The notes beneath the pieces are model-generated. The model ran no database searches. It saw only the letters and a program-made list of their open reading frames with translations, and was not told where the DNA came from. A stretch of 64,000 bases of DNA from Phoronis australis (Eukaryota > Phoronida > Phoronidae): assembly GCA_002633005.1 (NCBI GenBank), contig NMRA01000800.1, positions 61,545 through 125,544 of the forward strand, read 5' to 3'. The position numbers and the translations under genes are program-made. Below, one piece after another: positions 34,376 through 46,503 of this stretch. Within the stretch, counting starts at the first letter, position 1. Each line of letters starts with the position of its first letter.

Positions 34376-34789
34376 GATGCTCAAGGGTTGCGAACGGTCA
34401 CCCCCTTAAATCATGGTTACTTAACCCTAAGCTACATGAAACTGCAAAGAAAAAACTTTATCTGGCAAAACCACGTTCAGCCCCCTGGCTCCCGGACTAT
34501 TTTGCTCTGTTTACACATTTCTTAATCATATTACGTCGCTGAACGATTTTCCCGTGAGATTTACCTTCACGCTCTGGCTGCAGTCTGGTGGTTAAAAACA
34601 GAAAGTTGCCTAAAAAGATGACCTGAAATAGCGACTTGTGAGCATTCTATCGTTGTCACGTAAATAGTGCAACGAGCGCCCAAGTTCTACTTAACTTAGG
34701 GAGAGAGTACGCCAACGTGAATGGAGATAATTTCACATTTTTATTATTTGTTTTATGTTGTTTTTTTGTTTACAATGTACTAAATGTAA
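34376..34789. other. No recognised feature
   Basis: Intron sequence with no recognised gene or repeat end. Confidence 0.35.
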
Positions 34790-35150
34790 CGTTGAGATAC
34801 TTTTTAACTTGAATCTGCCATTGACTGATGAGCAGACGAGACGATTACACTTTGCCGGCAACGACATTTGTAACGTTGGAAGGTCTTTGATTTGATTTGG
34901 TCACGTTGTATTTGTTCTGTCTTTGGCTTTCAAACTTGCCGAATCGACTCTCTTAATTGCGAAAATTAGGGAAAAGCCATCCAAGCTCACGGCCCGACTC
35001 GCTGGTCCTGGAGGTCACCTCTTGTTTTATGTTAGATCGAGTCGAGACTGGGTCTAAGGGGTTGTGGGTCGTGGGTAGAGGGGTCGTGGAGTGTGGGGGT
35101 CGAGCGGGGCTTAGAACAATCCTTTATTATTTCTCTTCTCCAAAAAAGTC
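34790..35150. repeat. Repeat family B copy
   Basis: Inverted relative to 12000-12480. Shares the block from GACGATTACACTTTGCCGGC to CGACTCTCTTAATTGCG and the GTCGTGGG-rich block at about 35055-35100. It ends about 150 bases before the kringle exon. Confidence 0.6.
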
Positions 35151-35303
35151 ATAGGTATTTTATTGGACTTTCTAGGTCTGTGTCAAATCTTTGTTTCTAT
35201 TGGCAAATGGACAATCATGGCAAAGTCATTACTTTATATTACCTTGTAGTCGCGACTCCCGTTTAATACGCCTATGGTTCCAGTGTCATTTTTTCACTTT
35301 CAG

Positions 35304-35525
35304 ATGACTGCAAACACAGCAACGCAAAAGATGCCTATTCTGGTACTGCACGACGGACCAGTGACCACGGAAAACCGTGCCTTAATTGGTACGAAGGGAG
35401 TGCCAGATTTCGTGAGCTTCCTGAAAATTTTTGTCGAAATCCTGACGGCGAGTCCGTTGGACCTTGGTGTTATACGAGCACAGGCGGAATGAGTTGGTTG
35501 CCTTGTAACATTGCAAAATGTGGAA
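35304..35525 (+). CDS. Exon: kringle domain
   Basis: The exon codes for 74 residues that form one whole kringle: DCKHSNAKDAYSGTARRT at the start, GKPCLNWYE, NFCRNPDGESVGPWCYT in the middle and the end LPCNIAKCG. The six cysteines and the FCRNPDG and GPWCYT motifs are diagnostic. Kringles are disulphide-bonded ligand-binding modules of secreted and cell-surface proteins. The acceptor is TTTTTCACTTTCAG and the donor GTAAGT at 35526; both boundaries are phase 1. An ATG right at the exon edge is by chance. It is the best single domain match in the window. Confidence 0.93.
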
Positions 35526-35639
35526 GTAAGTGACTTTCTTTCCTTGTCGAAGCACGTTTTGATGTATAATTCAATTTTGAATACATTTATTTCCGATAAC
35601 TAAAAACTTTTTTTTCTTGCATTGCTGCTTCCTCTAAAG

Positions 35640-35713
35640 CTGGCTGCGGGATGGAGAGCGAAAATGGTGGAGGTAGAAATGTATTACATGAAGTTCTGCG
35701 AGATATAGGTTGA
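35640..35713 (+). CDS. Possible terminal exon after the kringle (low confidence)
   Basis: A long pyrimidine tract (about 35607-35635) ends in TAAAG at 35639. If used, the exon joins the kringle exon in the correct phase and adds GCGMESENGGGRNVLHEV and a few more residues before TGA at 35711. That would end the protein after the kringle and make the FTP-SRCR exons a separate gene or an alternative product. I see no AATAAA close by, and the peptide matches no domain, so this may be an accident of intron sequence. Confidence 0.25.
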
Positions 35714-37479
35714 AGTAACATCCAGTCCATTTTTTTTCCTTTTTCTGTTGGTTGGCTGTCAAGTTTTAAGTTACACTAATCTTTCTTGATGTTGTATGCT
35801 CATACATTTTGATTTGTTCAGTACCTTGTATCGTCACATGAGTTTGTTCTGCTGTGAATAGAAGGAAAAGTAAACAAAACATTTGAACTTTTAAACGTTG
35901 TTTCCGTAATGGTTGAAATTTACATGATTTTTTTTTCACTCAAGCCCACGGGTGAGCTTCAGATACCGACAAAATACTCATATAATTATTTGAGACGTTA
36001 CAATGTACAGTTTCTGAAAATGTCACTTGCACATATTTGAGAAACACCAAGGTCACTACGTCCTCCACCACCTTTGCCTATCACAAACGTTCACCATAAC
36101 ATCTCACTACTATATCACCAAACTCTGTAGCAAGAATTGCTGTTGCGTAAGGAATTCCTACCAGGAAATAAGTGAATGCAGGCGTTAAGACCATTACCTG
36201 GATGCTCATGCGCATCTTCAAATACATGGAAGTAGGACGTTTCATTCAAGAGACAATTTTATTTTCATGCCAGTTATATTAGAGTTATCTAACAAAGGCA
36301 GCTTTTTGGGTCCACACTTATCCAGAAAATACATACCATCAATGGCAAAAACTGGGGACACACTAATCCAGAAAAGCCACAAAATAAATGGCAAAAACTT
36401 GGTTTATGCAGTCATGATTCTATTTTGTTACCGTTTCGGTTTCTATTTTCAATGAAAGTAGGAAAGGTTCTTGTATACTATGCATTTTTCCCAAATGGAG
36501 GCCCTGGACGTATCTGCGAAAAATCCATACGTCCACTGGGGGTAAAAAAACGAAATAATTAGAAGGAGGTACACGTTGTACCAGATGTACGCAGACAGTA
36601 TTCTGTAGCGTATGATACAGCGTACCCAATGGCGTATTCACATCAGTATGAGATAAATTATAATGCACATGCATACATACATGTATGTTTATGTTTGTGT
36701 ATATCCAAATAAGAATTATCTCGTAAAAGTTTTGTCGTTCAATTCAATTAATGCTATGGCCAAAGGTGATATCATAAATCGAATTTATACTAATTTTGCT
36801 CACACCGTCTTCAGATGTCACATGTTGTTGCCTGCATCAAATTGTTTCCAGGCGGGGAAATTTTATCCCCGTCAGCGTTAAACACTAGTGAAATCTAAGC
36901 TATTGTCTTTTAAATACATCAAGGAACCAGATGAATTCTCAAAATTTTTTCGAGATTTAGAAAATTTAATGTACCAGATAACCTTCAGCCATGTCCTCGG
37001 AAAGCGCAGCGTTACACACCTATGTTGTTGAATCCAAAACTGTATGTTAGCAAAAATATTCGACTCCTTTACTCCTCTCGGCGCATGTTCAATACACTTG
37101 ACGAATGGCGTTGGCGTGATGTCGTCCGATAATTCTTTTCAGCAACCAACGATGCCAACGAATTCAGTCTCATTCTCGGTGCCGCGAGGAGCTGGTGGAG
37201 ATGCAATAATTACCACTCACCACAACCTCCATATCTTAAGACGATATCAATGGAGTGCCATTCCGTAATGCTTGCAAGGCATGTTAAAATTGAATCAAGG
37301 AGCCAATCAAAGTTTTTGCGCTTCTGTGAAGTTGATGTGAGAGCCCTTCATGGTAATTAACCTACGTGTTGTTAAGTTTGCATTGAGTTAAGATGTTTCA
37401 ATAGTTTGAGTGAGAATGCGCATGTCGAACAGTTTTGTGTACCATTGGTGGAAGATACTAATACCGTCCCCACGTCAGC
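35714..37479. other. No recognised gene
   Basis: AT-rich intron. A phase-1-compatible open stretch after TTTTCAG at about 37142 exists but matches no domain; it is not called. Confidence 0.35.
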
Positions 37480-38880
37480 CCTAATTAAACTCCACCCCTG
37501 ATCGTTACAAACTTTATTTTGGCATTTGCTTCTCATCTAGTTCCCTCCGTCAACCTTAGGGACGCTAGAGCTTTCCTTTCACTTGTAGTTATTCATTCTC
37601 TACAATCTCTGCGATACGTTTTTCAGCCTGGTAACCTAAGTCATCCACCATTCTCTTCCCTGTCATACCCAGCATACGTAGCGCCCGACCGAGAGATTGG
37701 CCCACGAAACATCTTTCACGGGAAAAACCACACCCTCTGGCACTTCTTGGCCAGCTCTTGATATTTCTCCCTCTTCCTCTTTTGAGGTTCTTCCATACGC
37801 TCCTCCAACGTCACAGTCAACACCAACAGTACCACTTGCTTGGTTAGTCCTAACCACGTTACTATGTCTGGACGAAGCTTGGTCTCGACTACTTCCGATG
37901 GAAAACAAGTCTCTTGTGCAAATCCACTGTCAATTTCCAATTCCCTGCTGTGTCCAAAATGCCACTTCCCAATGTTGTTGTTTCCCAGCGTTACCTCATT
38001 CGCGTACAAGAGCAGTAAATCTTTGCCCTCTTATCGCCCTCCGGTCCTTCTGACGCTTCTTGTTCCCATATCACTCCTGTGACTTCGTCATGCCTTCAGA
38101 TGTAACCCCACCTCATAAAAGAGCCACGGAACGTGGTGACAAAACATACATGATCTACATTTGCTGGTGCTTTGCACTACCCACGTGAGGGATACTCTGC
38201 GAGACCCCAAATACACAGGTTTGTTGGGCTGTCGTACACAGATCTCAACAGAAACGTCAGTCTACCTTCCTGCATTAACCAGATTTCCTGCCACTTGAGA
38301 CTTCTCTGCTTGTCTCTCTGTGAGTTGAGCCAACTCCCCTGCTGTTTCATTACTGTTGCTTTTTCCACCATAGCTCTTTCTCGCTTCACGCTTGTACTCA
38401 AAAAACCCAGCTTGGTTGTGGTATTAGTCCATGTCTATGCCGGCCTATTGCTACTGTGCCCACTGCGTCATTGCACTTAAGTCCGCTAGATCTACTTTAT
38501 TGGCTGCTGACTACTTCTTACTGTCTTTGACTCTCTGGATCTTCCCATCCCTGTCCTTTGTCGCGTCATACGCCAGTGTCGGGTCGCCCAGGCTCTCGAT
38601 GATGCTCAGTGGGTCACCATGCAGACAGGTACTTCATAAGTTGCAACAGTTTGTATTCAGCGGTCGCCGGCGCTTAGTCTACGCAAGTTATGAAAGCTGC
38701 TTTCAAGCTAACGTACTTCATCTTATCGCCGTTGAATGTAGAAATGGAAACTCTCTTCCGGTGCTTCCACATGTCAGCGAGACCCTACTACAATTGAATA
38801 CCTTCAGTTGCTTTGGCGTGGATGGGATGGAACCTCTAGCACGGGAGGAAGGTGTTATGTTTTTTCAGCTTTAACAGCAT
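37480..38880 (-). pseudogene. LINE C-terminal half, decayed
   Basis: The - strand at 38870-38430 has traces of post-RT sequence. The stretch 38400-38180 reads KATVMKQQGSWL, SLKWQEIWLMQ, LTFLLRSVYDSPTNLCIWGL, and 38010-37690 reads ETKLRPDIVTWLGLTKQVV, LTVTLEERMEEPQKRKREKY and QELAKKC, the usual end of one group of animal LINEs (the region after the RNA-binding knuckle). Many stops and frameshifts. The clade was not determined. Confidence 0.65.
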
Positions 38881-39019
38881 GTTGTGGGGGATGGAAACCA
38901 CAATTTTCTTCTTTGTCTGTCACTGATCTGGTTTGGCTAGTAAAGGTTTCGAACTGTCTTTTTGCCTAAGTTTGCATGATCACCACTTTTGGCGTCTGAC
39001 AGGTAGGCCAAAACGTCAT

Positions 39020-39260
39020 TAAAGTAGAATTCCACCCAAAAAACAACCTATTTTGTACCAATTTATATCAAGTAGTTCCAGTCGATAACAACAAGTTCAG
39101 TTCTTTTACCTGACGGCAGACGGAGGTGATGAAATGAATCAATGACGTCACATGTTTGAACGCAGTTTGTTCCGCAGTTCACAACACGCGTTCTGGTCTC
39201 ATCTTATTGCTTGAATTCATCGTTTTACACCAATAAATCATCAAAATTCGATGTAAAACC
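39020..39260 (-). mobile_element. THAP family 2 right-end fragment
   Basis: AGAATTCCACCCAAAAAACA and the following 220 bases are an inverted, diverged copy of 19600-19842, the right end of the THAP family 2 element. No left end accompanies it here. Confidence 0.6.
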
Positions 39261-39289
39261 CTTAAAATCACACCGAGTTCTTGAACAAA

Positions 39290-40201
39290 CGTGTTGTTAC
39301 TCTGCGCGTACAAGCGCAGAGTACTGTTGTTCCTGGGTTTTTTTTAATTTTATTCTTATTCTTCTTCCGACCAACTTTGAGGCTTAATAACTCCAAATTG
39401 GGTGCAGGTACGGTCTTTAAATTCAGCATATGACTTTTGACAGTATATAAATTTTGATTGGTTATATAATCATATTCCATATTGCACCGGAAGGGGTCGT
39501 TTGGTGCAAAGGTCATATAATTTTCAAAATGGTACTTCAGTTTTAAAGCTATTTTTTCAAATTCGGTGCACATGTGTAAGTCAACATGAAAATTTTAAAA
39601 ATTACTTTTCTAAGTAATCGAATCATCCAGTCAGATAAAACAGGTCAAAGGTCATTAGGTGCAAACTAAAATTTTGAGCTAGACACTTCAAATTCACAAG
39701 TCTGATTGGCACAGGTAATTCAATTCGAAATCTAAAGTTTCAGGTCATTTAGTGCAAACATGGGGTCATTAGGTGCATTTTTCTTATGAAAATTTGTCCT
39801 TTTTATTCACCAAGTATTTTGATGTGTCAACCGTTACACAACTCAGATTCTCAGCATTAAATATACTTTTCACGGACTTTGCAGAAGGGCTTGTAATGCA
39901 CTGGATAAAGTCAATTAGTGGAAAGGTCACCTACTATTGAAAAGGTTATTTCTCCTATATTTTTCAAGGAATTCTCTTCAATTCCAGCACATTGGTATCA
40001 ACCTAAATGCCAGTGAAATACCCTAATTTACTAAACAATAGGGCCACCCAATCAGAGAAAATAGGTCAAAGGTCATTGAGTACAGACTAAAATTTTGAGC
40101 TAGACACTTCAAATTCACAAGTCTGATTGGTACGTGTAATTCAATTCGAAAAACAAAGTTTCAGGTCATTTAGTTCAACCATGGGGTCATTAGGTGCATT
40201 T
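39290..40201 (-). repeat. Repeat D unit (inverted), outer part
   Basis: Matches, inverted, 43965-44860 and 49870-50640. Runs of GGTCATTAGGTGCA and its variants recur within it, and its outer end carries GCGCAGAGTACTGTTGTTCC and an (ATTCTT)n tract. The unit's inner part is at 42881-43185, separated by an inserted THAP transposon and an assembly gap (N at 40202). Confidence 0.8.
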
Positions 40202-40202
40202 N

Positions 40203-42879
40203 GGAGACAACGAACAAAGCCTTTGAAAGGGAGCAGCTATTTTTAAAGAAAGGTATGTAAGTCATTTTGTTAATTTACTTATTCAGGTCCTTAGCGGGGG
40301 ATTGGCATGGGGGGTTGGGGTTGTAATATTTGGTACAACTCAGTGTTTGGAAACAACAGGTAATACATGTTTGGGGAAAAGAACATGGTGAGGTAATTCT
40401 TAATCTTCATGAAGTCCCTTCAAGTTGATTTCATGAAACTGTTTTGCTATTTGTATCAATTGTAAACCCATAAAAATATATTACATTTCCTGAATTCACA
40501 GTGACTGAATAGTCTTAACTCATGTCTTGAAATGTTGCAAGTCGTTATAAATTCAAATGACTGCCATTTTTGTGAAAATTGCATTTTTCATGGTGCCCTA
40601 CGATTTGTTATTACTCTTAAACAACAGAAAGATTATCCATCATTTTTAAATCACCCAAGTCTTCATATCTTCTATTGGAAGAAAAATTAAAAGTCTGAGA
40701 AACGGTTACCTCAACCTAAGACTAGAAGTACATGTATGCTTGACAGACCCATGAACCTGTAATAGGAGTTTAAAATTGCTGAAAGTATCAAAAATCAAAA
40801 GGCTTGAACATGGGTAACAAAGGTTTGAAGTTGTCTCAAAAACTTGTACATTTTGCAGACAGGTGATGCGTTTAAATAATTGTTATGGCTAGGAATAAAA
40901 AATAAAGATACAAGTTTTATGCATTACTTATTATATACACCTTTGGTTTCTGAAAATAGTAATTATTTAATTTTATGTGAAACTGTAGAGCAGTCACCAT
41001 ATATTTTCGAAAAACAGGTATAACATTTTTGACCCAATCTGGATTACTTAATTCTTCATATTTCATTATTTGTTCCCGGTTCTGTGACATTATAAGGCCA
41101 CTTCAAGCTGTATCACAGACAAGCATTGTTACTCCGTTCTCTTCCCACAGCACTTCCACACACCAGCAGTGTGAATTGCAGTACTAAGTTACAATAAGAC
41201 AATGTGCCAGTGGACTGTCTGTGTATTCAGACGAACTCTATCTGACTGCTACACAAGTAAGCCTTGTTGGTGAGGATGCCCTTTCAATTGCTTATTTCCT
41301 TTCCTGGAAAAAACACGACGGACTGAAGCTAAAGAAGACCTAGTGACACTCTGGTCTAGTTCAGGGTCTGATTTTTGGCTCAAAACCATTCAAGTGATAT
41401 GCTATTGTGTTTACCTTCAAGGGACTGAGTGTGGATGTTATTGAGGCTGAATGAGGTGGCATGAAAGAAAGACACGTGTCAAAACTGGACCTTTTTACAA
41501 GCGCTTCTATAGGCCATTGAAACTAGATCCCAGTGAAATGAATCCCAAAAGCTGAGTGACATTAAATTTTCCTTTCAGAAGAAAGGCTTTACACTATTGG
41601 TAAAAACTTTCCAATTTGGTACACATTATGGGGAAATAACATTCAGTGACTGCATCGACTGTCTTGTCGTATGTTTAAGAATCTGCTATGCACAAGATTC
41701 GAGAATAAACAATTATCAGTGCATTTAAAAACAAATGGCAAACTGAAATAGCAGAAAGAAACAACATTGCGACTGAATTCATAATCAGGCATATCAAGTG
41801 CTGAAATTCTGAATTACGTTCGATTCTCTCAGATTATTGTTGAAGGATTGCTTTTCACTTTGTCCAACGGTAAAATAGATGGTCAAGCGGTTGGTTTCAG
41901 TTGTTTTCTCTCACCTGTAACAGAATAGCCGGAGAAATATTAGCAAATTGTAAAAGAAAAGACAAGACAAAACTACTTTTGTAAGGCAGAACATACTTGA
42001 CGTTTCATCTTCATGTTTATGTGTAGAAACTAATAACCTTTGTACCCAAGTCTTATTTTAATACCTGAATAAAAATATGTGAAAAAGGCTAAAAGTGATT
42101 TAACAATGTGTATTTTTCATGACACTTAAAATGTGCTTCTTATCTCAACAAGTAAAATTCATTCTAGGTGTTCAATGCAATGTTACGACATTTACTGAAT
42201 TAAGGCTTATTCATATTAATTCGATATCTGATCTGGTAGTCCTGGGGTGGGGTCTGCAAAAAATAAGGAAACTCATTCATCTAGAAATTTTTATTGGAAA
42301 CAGCATAGTTTTGAAGAGAAACTGTTGTAAAAAAGTCACCCTGGACTTCTGTGCGTCACGTACCATACACCTTTTATTTTGGGAGCACTCCCACCCAGGA
42401 CAATATGAATATGTGCTGCTAGCCTACCCGGCATCGTATGAGTTTCCTAAAAGAAACACTTAGTTCCACTCAATAAACCTGTTATTCAGTGGGGTAACTA
42501 GTGTGCATAATATCACCGACCGATGTTGATAGAAACTGATTGCTAAAAACTTACTTAATGTTGTGTAGTCTCCGACTGGAACTCCGTAGACATAGAGCAC
42601 ACACAAGGCTTCAGCATCCACACACTTTTTGTCAGTTAGTTGACCCTTTTGACCGCAATTGTCCACGAATATAGTAACCTTGGGTCTTTTGGGAATTTGT
42701 GGCCACCTGTCGAAGACTTGCACCAGGAAAATTAGCAGTAATAAGGCTTAGCGCGACGACGTATTTTAATAACAATTCCATCTTTTACTAGTTGTTTACA
42801 TGCAGACAGCCACGCATGCGCAATTCAATTACCACAAGTACAGCAGCGACACCGCGAGGAGAATTCTCCGAATAGCCCC
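40203..42879 (-). mobile_element. THAP-family transposon, copy 2
   Basis: Its right edge CTCCGAATAGCCCC (ends 42879) is the inverted form of the left end of copies 1 and 3. Internal sequence is collinear with copy 3 in reverse over 2.6 kb. At 40202 an N replaces the distal ~780 bases and terminal repeat present in copy 3. The THAP exon (about 42760-42560) has stops, and the second exon lies at about 41920. It interrupts the inverted D unit at a site corresponding to about 43940. Confidence 0.82.
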
Positions 42880-42880
42880 A

Positions 42881-43185
42881 TTCATTCATGTTGTATTCTG
42901 AAGTGCTTAAAATAAAACATTTGTGATTCTTAGCATTAACCACACTTTTAATCGAGTTTACAATTTTTCCCTCATCCGGGCTCATAATGCACCGAATGAG
43001 TGGAAAGGTCATCAAAATATTAACATTTATTTTTTCCAACAATTTTAAGGAATTCCTTTTGAAATTGGTAAACGGGTTGCTGTCAGTAACTTCCCATAGC
43101 AATTCCTTTAATACGCACGCGCATAGTCCATTATTGTCACGCTATGGCAATAATCTTTCTAGTTTTATTTTGCCGTTTCGGATAT
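42881..43185 (-). repeat. Repeat D unit (inverted), inner part
   Basis: Inverted match to 43640-43940, including TCCGGGCTCATAATGCACCG and the block around TACGCACGCGCATAGTCC. Completes the left arm of the large palindrome. Confidence 0.8.
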
Positions 43186-43189
43186 ACAT

Positions 43190-43640
43190 GTATCATGTAT
43201 TTGAACGTACCGTAGCCTACAAAGTTCGGTAGGCCAATTTACCAGGATCGGTCGCGAGAGTTCGGGTTATGTCTCGTGATAAATTCGAGTTATTCTTCCG
43301 TGAAATATAGACTGGAGGACATTGCTGTGTGTTGTAATTTTAGACTTTCGATTTTTTCAGCTCTAAACACACGAGACGCTTGTTCATATCCCGGCCAGTG
43401 GCTCGGAACCCGTTCAGGCCCTTCGCGGCCTTACTTAAGACATCACGAACATAAACCAGCCTAAGTTGGAAACTTAACTTCCATTCACGGAACTACTATA
43501 CTAGTGAGCCAAAGAAATAATGTGCACGTGATTATTTTGGTGAATTAGCCGCGAAACTGCAAATCTACTTACTTGAGGCGGGGGCCGCGAAGTCAGGTTC
43601 CCCTTCCACAGCGCAGTCAGGGCAAAAGTTGTACAGTAAC
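43190..43640. repeat. Repeat family C copy at palindrome centre
   Basis: Inverted match to 19030-19580 (GCGAAGTCAGGTTCCCCTT at about 43588; GTAGCCTACAAAGTTCGGTA at about 43212). It forms the spacer between the arms of the palindrome. Confidence 0.7.
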
Positions 43641-45345
43641 AATGATTCAAACTAGAAAGATTGTTGTCACGGCGTGACAATAACGGACTCTGTGCGTGCG
43701 TATTACTGGAATTATTATGGGAAGTTACTAACAGCAACCCGTTTACCAATATGAAAAGGAATTCTTTAAAATTGTAGGAGAAATTACATATTAATTTTTT
43801 GATGACCCTTCCACTAATTGACCTCTTCCGGTGCATTATGAGCCCCGATGAGGGAGTAATTGTTAACTTGATTAAAAGTGGTTAATGCTAATAATCACAG
43901 ATGTTTTACTTTAAGCATTTCAGAATACAAGATGAATGAAGTGGTCAAACTTTCAGAAGAAAAATGCACCTATTGACCCCATGGGTGCAACAAATGACCT
44001 AAAAATTTAGAATTCATACTCAATCGCACTTAATAAACAGATACGTAATTCTGAAGTCTCTAGCTCAAAATTTTAGCTTGCACTCAATGACCTTTGACCT
44101 ATTTTTTTCTGATTGGTTAGGCCTATTGCGAAGTAAAGTAGGGTATTTAATTGGCATGTTGACTTACACCAGTGTGCTGAAATTGAAAAGAAATCCTTGA
44201 AAAACGTAAGAGATATATTTTGAACGTTACAGGACCTTTGCACTAATTGACCTTATCCGGTACATTTTAAGCATCTTTATGAGAATTATTGCAAAGCCCA
44301 TGGAAAATGTGTTTAATGCTAAGAATCACAGTTGTCTAACGGTTGACACATCAGAATATTTGTTGATTGAAAAGGTCAAATTTTCAGAAGAAAAATGCAC
44401 CTAATGATCCCATGTTTGCACTAAATGACCTGAAACTTTGGATTCCGATTTGATTTACCTGTGGCAATCAGACCAGTTAGTTTGAACTGTCAAGCTCAAA
44501 ATTTTAGTTTGCACCTAATGACCTTTGACCTATTTCACCTGATTGGATGACCCGATTACTTAGAAAAGTAATTTTTAAATTGTCATGTTGACTGATACCT
44601 GTGCACCGAATTTGAAAAAGATAGCTCTAAAACTGAAGGAGGAGTAGCATTTTGAAAATTATATGACCTTTGCACCAAACGACCTCTTCCGGTGCAATAT
44701 GGAGTATGATTATATAACCAATCAAAATTTATATACTGTAAAAAGTCATATGCTGAATTTAAAGACCGTACCAGCACCCAATTTGGAGTTATTAAGCCTC
44801 AAAGTTGGTCGGAAGAAGAATAAGAAGAAGAATAAGAAGAATAAGAACTAGAAAGATTAATGTCACGGCATGAGAATAACGGACCCTGCGCGGCCGTATT
44901 ACTGGAATTATGGGAAGTTACTGACAGCTACCCGTTTACCAATATGAAAAGGAATTTTTTAAAATTGTAGGAGAAATTACATATTAATTTTTTGATGACC
45001 TTTCCACTAATTGACCTCTTCCGGTGCATTATGAGCCCCGATGAGGGAGTAATTGTTAACTCGATTAAAAGTGTGGTTAATGCTAATAATCACAGATGTT
45101 TTACTTTAAGCACTTCAGAATACAAGATGAATGAAATGGTCAAACTTTCAGCAGAAAAATGCACCCAATGACCCCATGGGTGCACCAAATGACCTGAAAA
45201 TTTAGAATTCATACTCAATCGCAGTTAGTAAACAGGTACGTAACTCTGAAGTCTCTAGCTCAAAATTTTAGTTTGCACTCAATGACCTTTGACCTATTAT
45301 TTCTGATTGGTTAGACCTATTGCGAAGTGAAGTAGGGTATTTAAT
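43640..45345 (+). repeat. Repeat D units, tandem (one full, start of second)
   Basis: Unit 1 runs from about 43640 to 44850, ending in an (AAGAAT)n tract. Unit 2 starts at once (TAGAAAGATTAATGTCACGG) and runs to 45345, where THAP copy 3 is inserted. Open frames such as the one from 44663 are repeated in each unit and are not supported as genes. Confidence 0.82.
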
Positions 45346-45483
45346 GGGGCTATTTGGAGAATCCAAGTGGTGTCGCTGCTGTACAAGTGGTGATTGAATT
45401 GCGCATGCGTGGCTGTCTGCATGTACACAACTGGTAAAAGATGCAATTTTTATCAAAATACGTCGTCGCGCTAAGCCTTATTA

Positions 45484-46503
45484 CATAGGTGGATTTAGGG
45501 GGGGCCCAGGGGGCCCTGCCCCTCCCCCCCCGCTTGGCTGCCGCAAAAAATAAAACAGTAAGAGCGTAGGGAAATGTTGAGTTTATTAATTAACCCCGGT
45601 AATTACAATTATAAGGATGAAAAAAGATTTAAATGTGTGCAGTTTTAGTGTTGGTGGGGGGCTCAAATCCAATTTCAAGTGTCAAATTCTGAACACGGCG
45701 CATTCGTAACGGAACTATGGCTAAGTATAGGCTCTCCCGCGATATCGCAGGCGACCGGCAGTGGCGCTGCGCACTACTACTCCTTTTCCGTCGTCTGCTC
45801 CACTGTGCAATGAAAAAAATTTACTTCATTTTTTAAAGAAAATGGAACCTGAGTGACGATGAAAAAGCAGAATCTGCTGGTAAGATGTGAATTTTAATCG
45901 AAGCCTTAGTGAATCACTCAGAAACTCGCAATACTCTCTTTGTCAAACCTTATGTTAGGACGATTTCCAAAGCAATCCCGACATTATTGCCAACACGAAA
46001 AACGGATTTGGTCTTTTGGGCATTTGAAGACTATTTTAAATACGACAAATTTGTTAAGAATTGATGGCACAAAATATATAACCTGTAAAAAGCATTACAA
46101 AAAGAAGTAGGTTTCGCGCGCAAACGCTGTGGACCATAAACAAGTAGGTCTCTTAGTTTACGATTAGTAGTTAATTCGTGGTGGTGTAGTGGTAATGCAC
46201 GCGCGCTCTAACTGCTAGGTCGTGAGTTCGAATCTTTGGAACTTGCAATTTTTCCTGTTTGACACGTTCTCCGTTTTTTTTTTGCCTCCTTTTCTTGGAT
46301 AATACTTCAGGAATCAAGGAAAATGCTTGATTTTTAGAGGTGAAAACAGAAAAATTTCCTGGGCGGGATGGGGGCAAATCCCCCTCCCGACCTCCCCCCC
46401 ATTCGGTGCTATGCGCATCTACAATTGTGGTTCACTTTCCGCAAATGCTTACAGCCGGACAAAATGTTGGGCCCCTCCTTGTGATATCCTAGATCCGCCA
46501 CTG
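45484..46503. mobile_element. hAT-like element inside THAP copy 3
   Basis: Ends CATAGGTGGATTTAGG and CCTAGATCCGCCACTG are imperfect inverted repeats. TATTA(C) flanks both sides and occurs once at the same place in THAP copy 2, showing a 5-6 base target duplication. No transposase is recognised; a tRNA-like SINE lies inside. Confidence 0.8.
46180..46240 (+). repeat. tRNA-derived SINE head
   Basis: Box A TGGTGTAGTGG (46182-46192) and box B AGTTCGAATCT (46225-46235), 32 bases apart, match the internal RNA polymerase III promoter consensus. The flanks do not complete a full acceptor stem, so it is called a SINE, not a tRNA gene. Confidence 0.6.

Noticed and set aside
37142-37300. Phase-1-compatible exon after TTTTCAG
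   Set aside because: The translation matches no module, has no cysteine pattern and no good donor.
44663-44851. Repeated open frame starting MTFAPNDLFRCN (also near 50373)
   Set aside because: It is present in each D repeat unit, ends in a microsatellite-coded lysine/asparagine run and has no recognisable domain.
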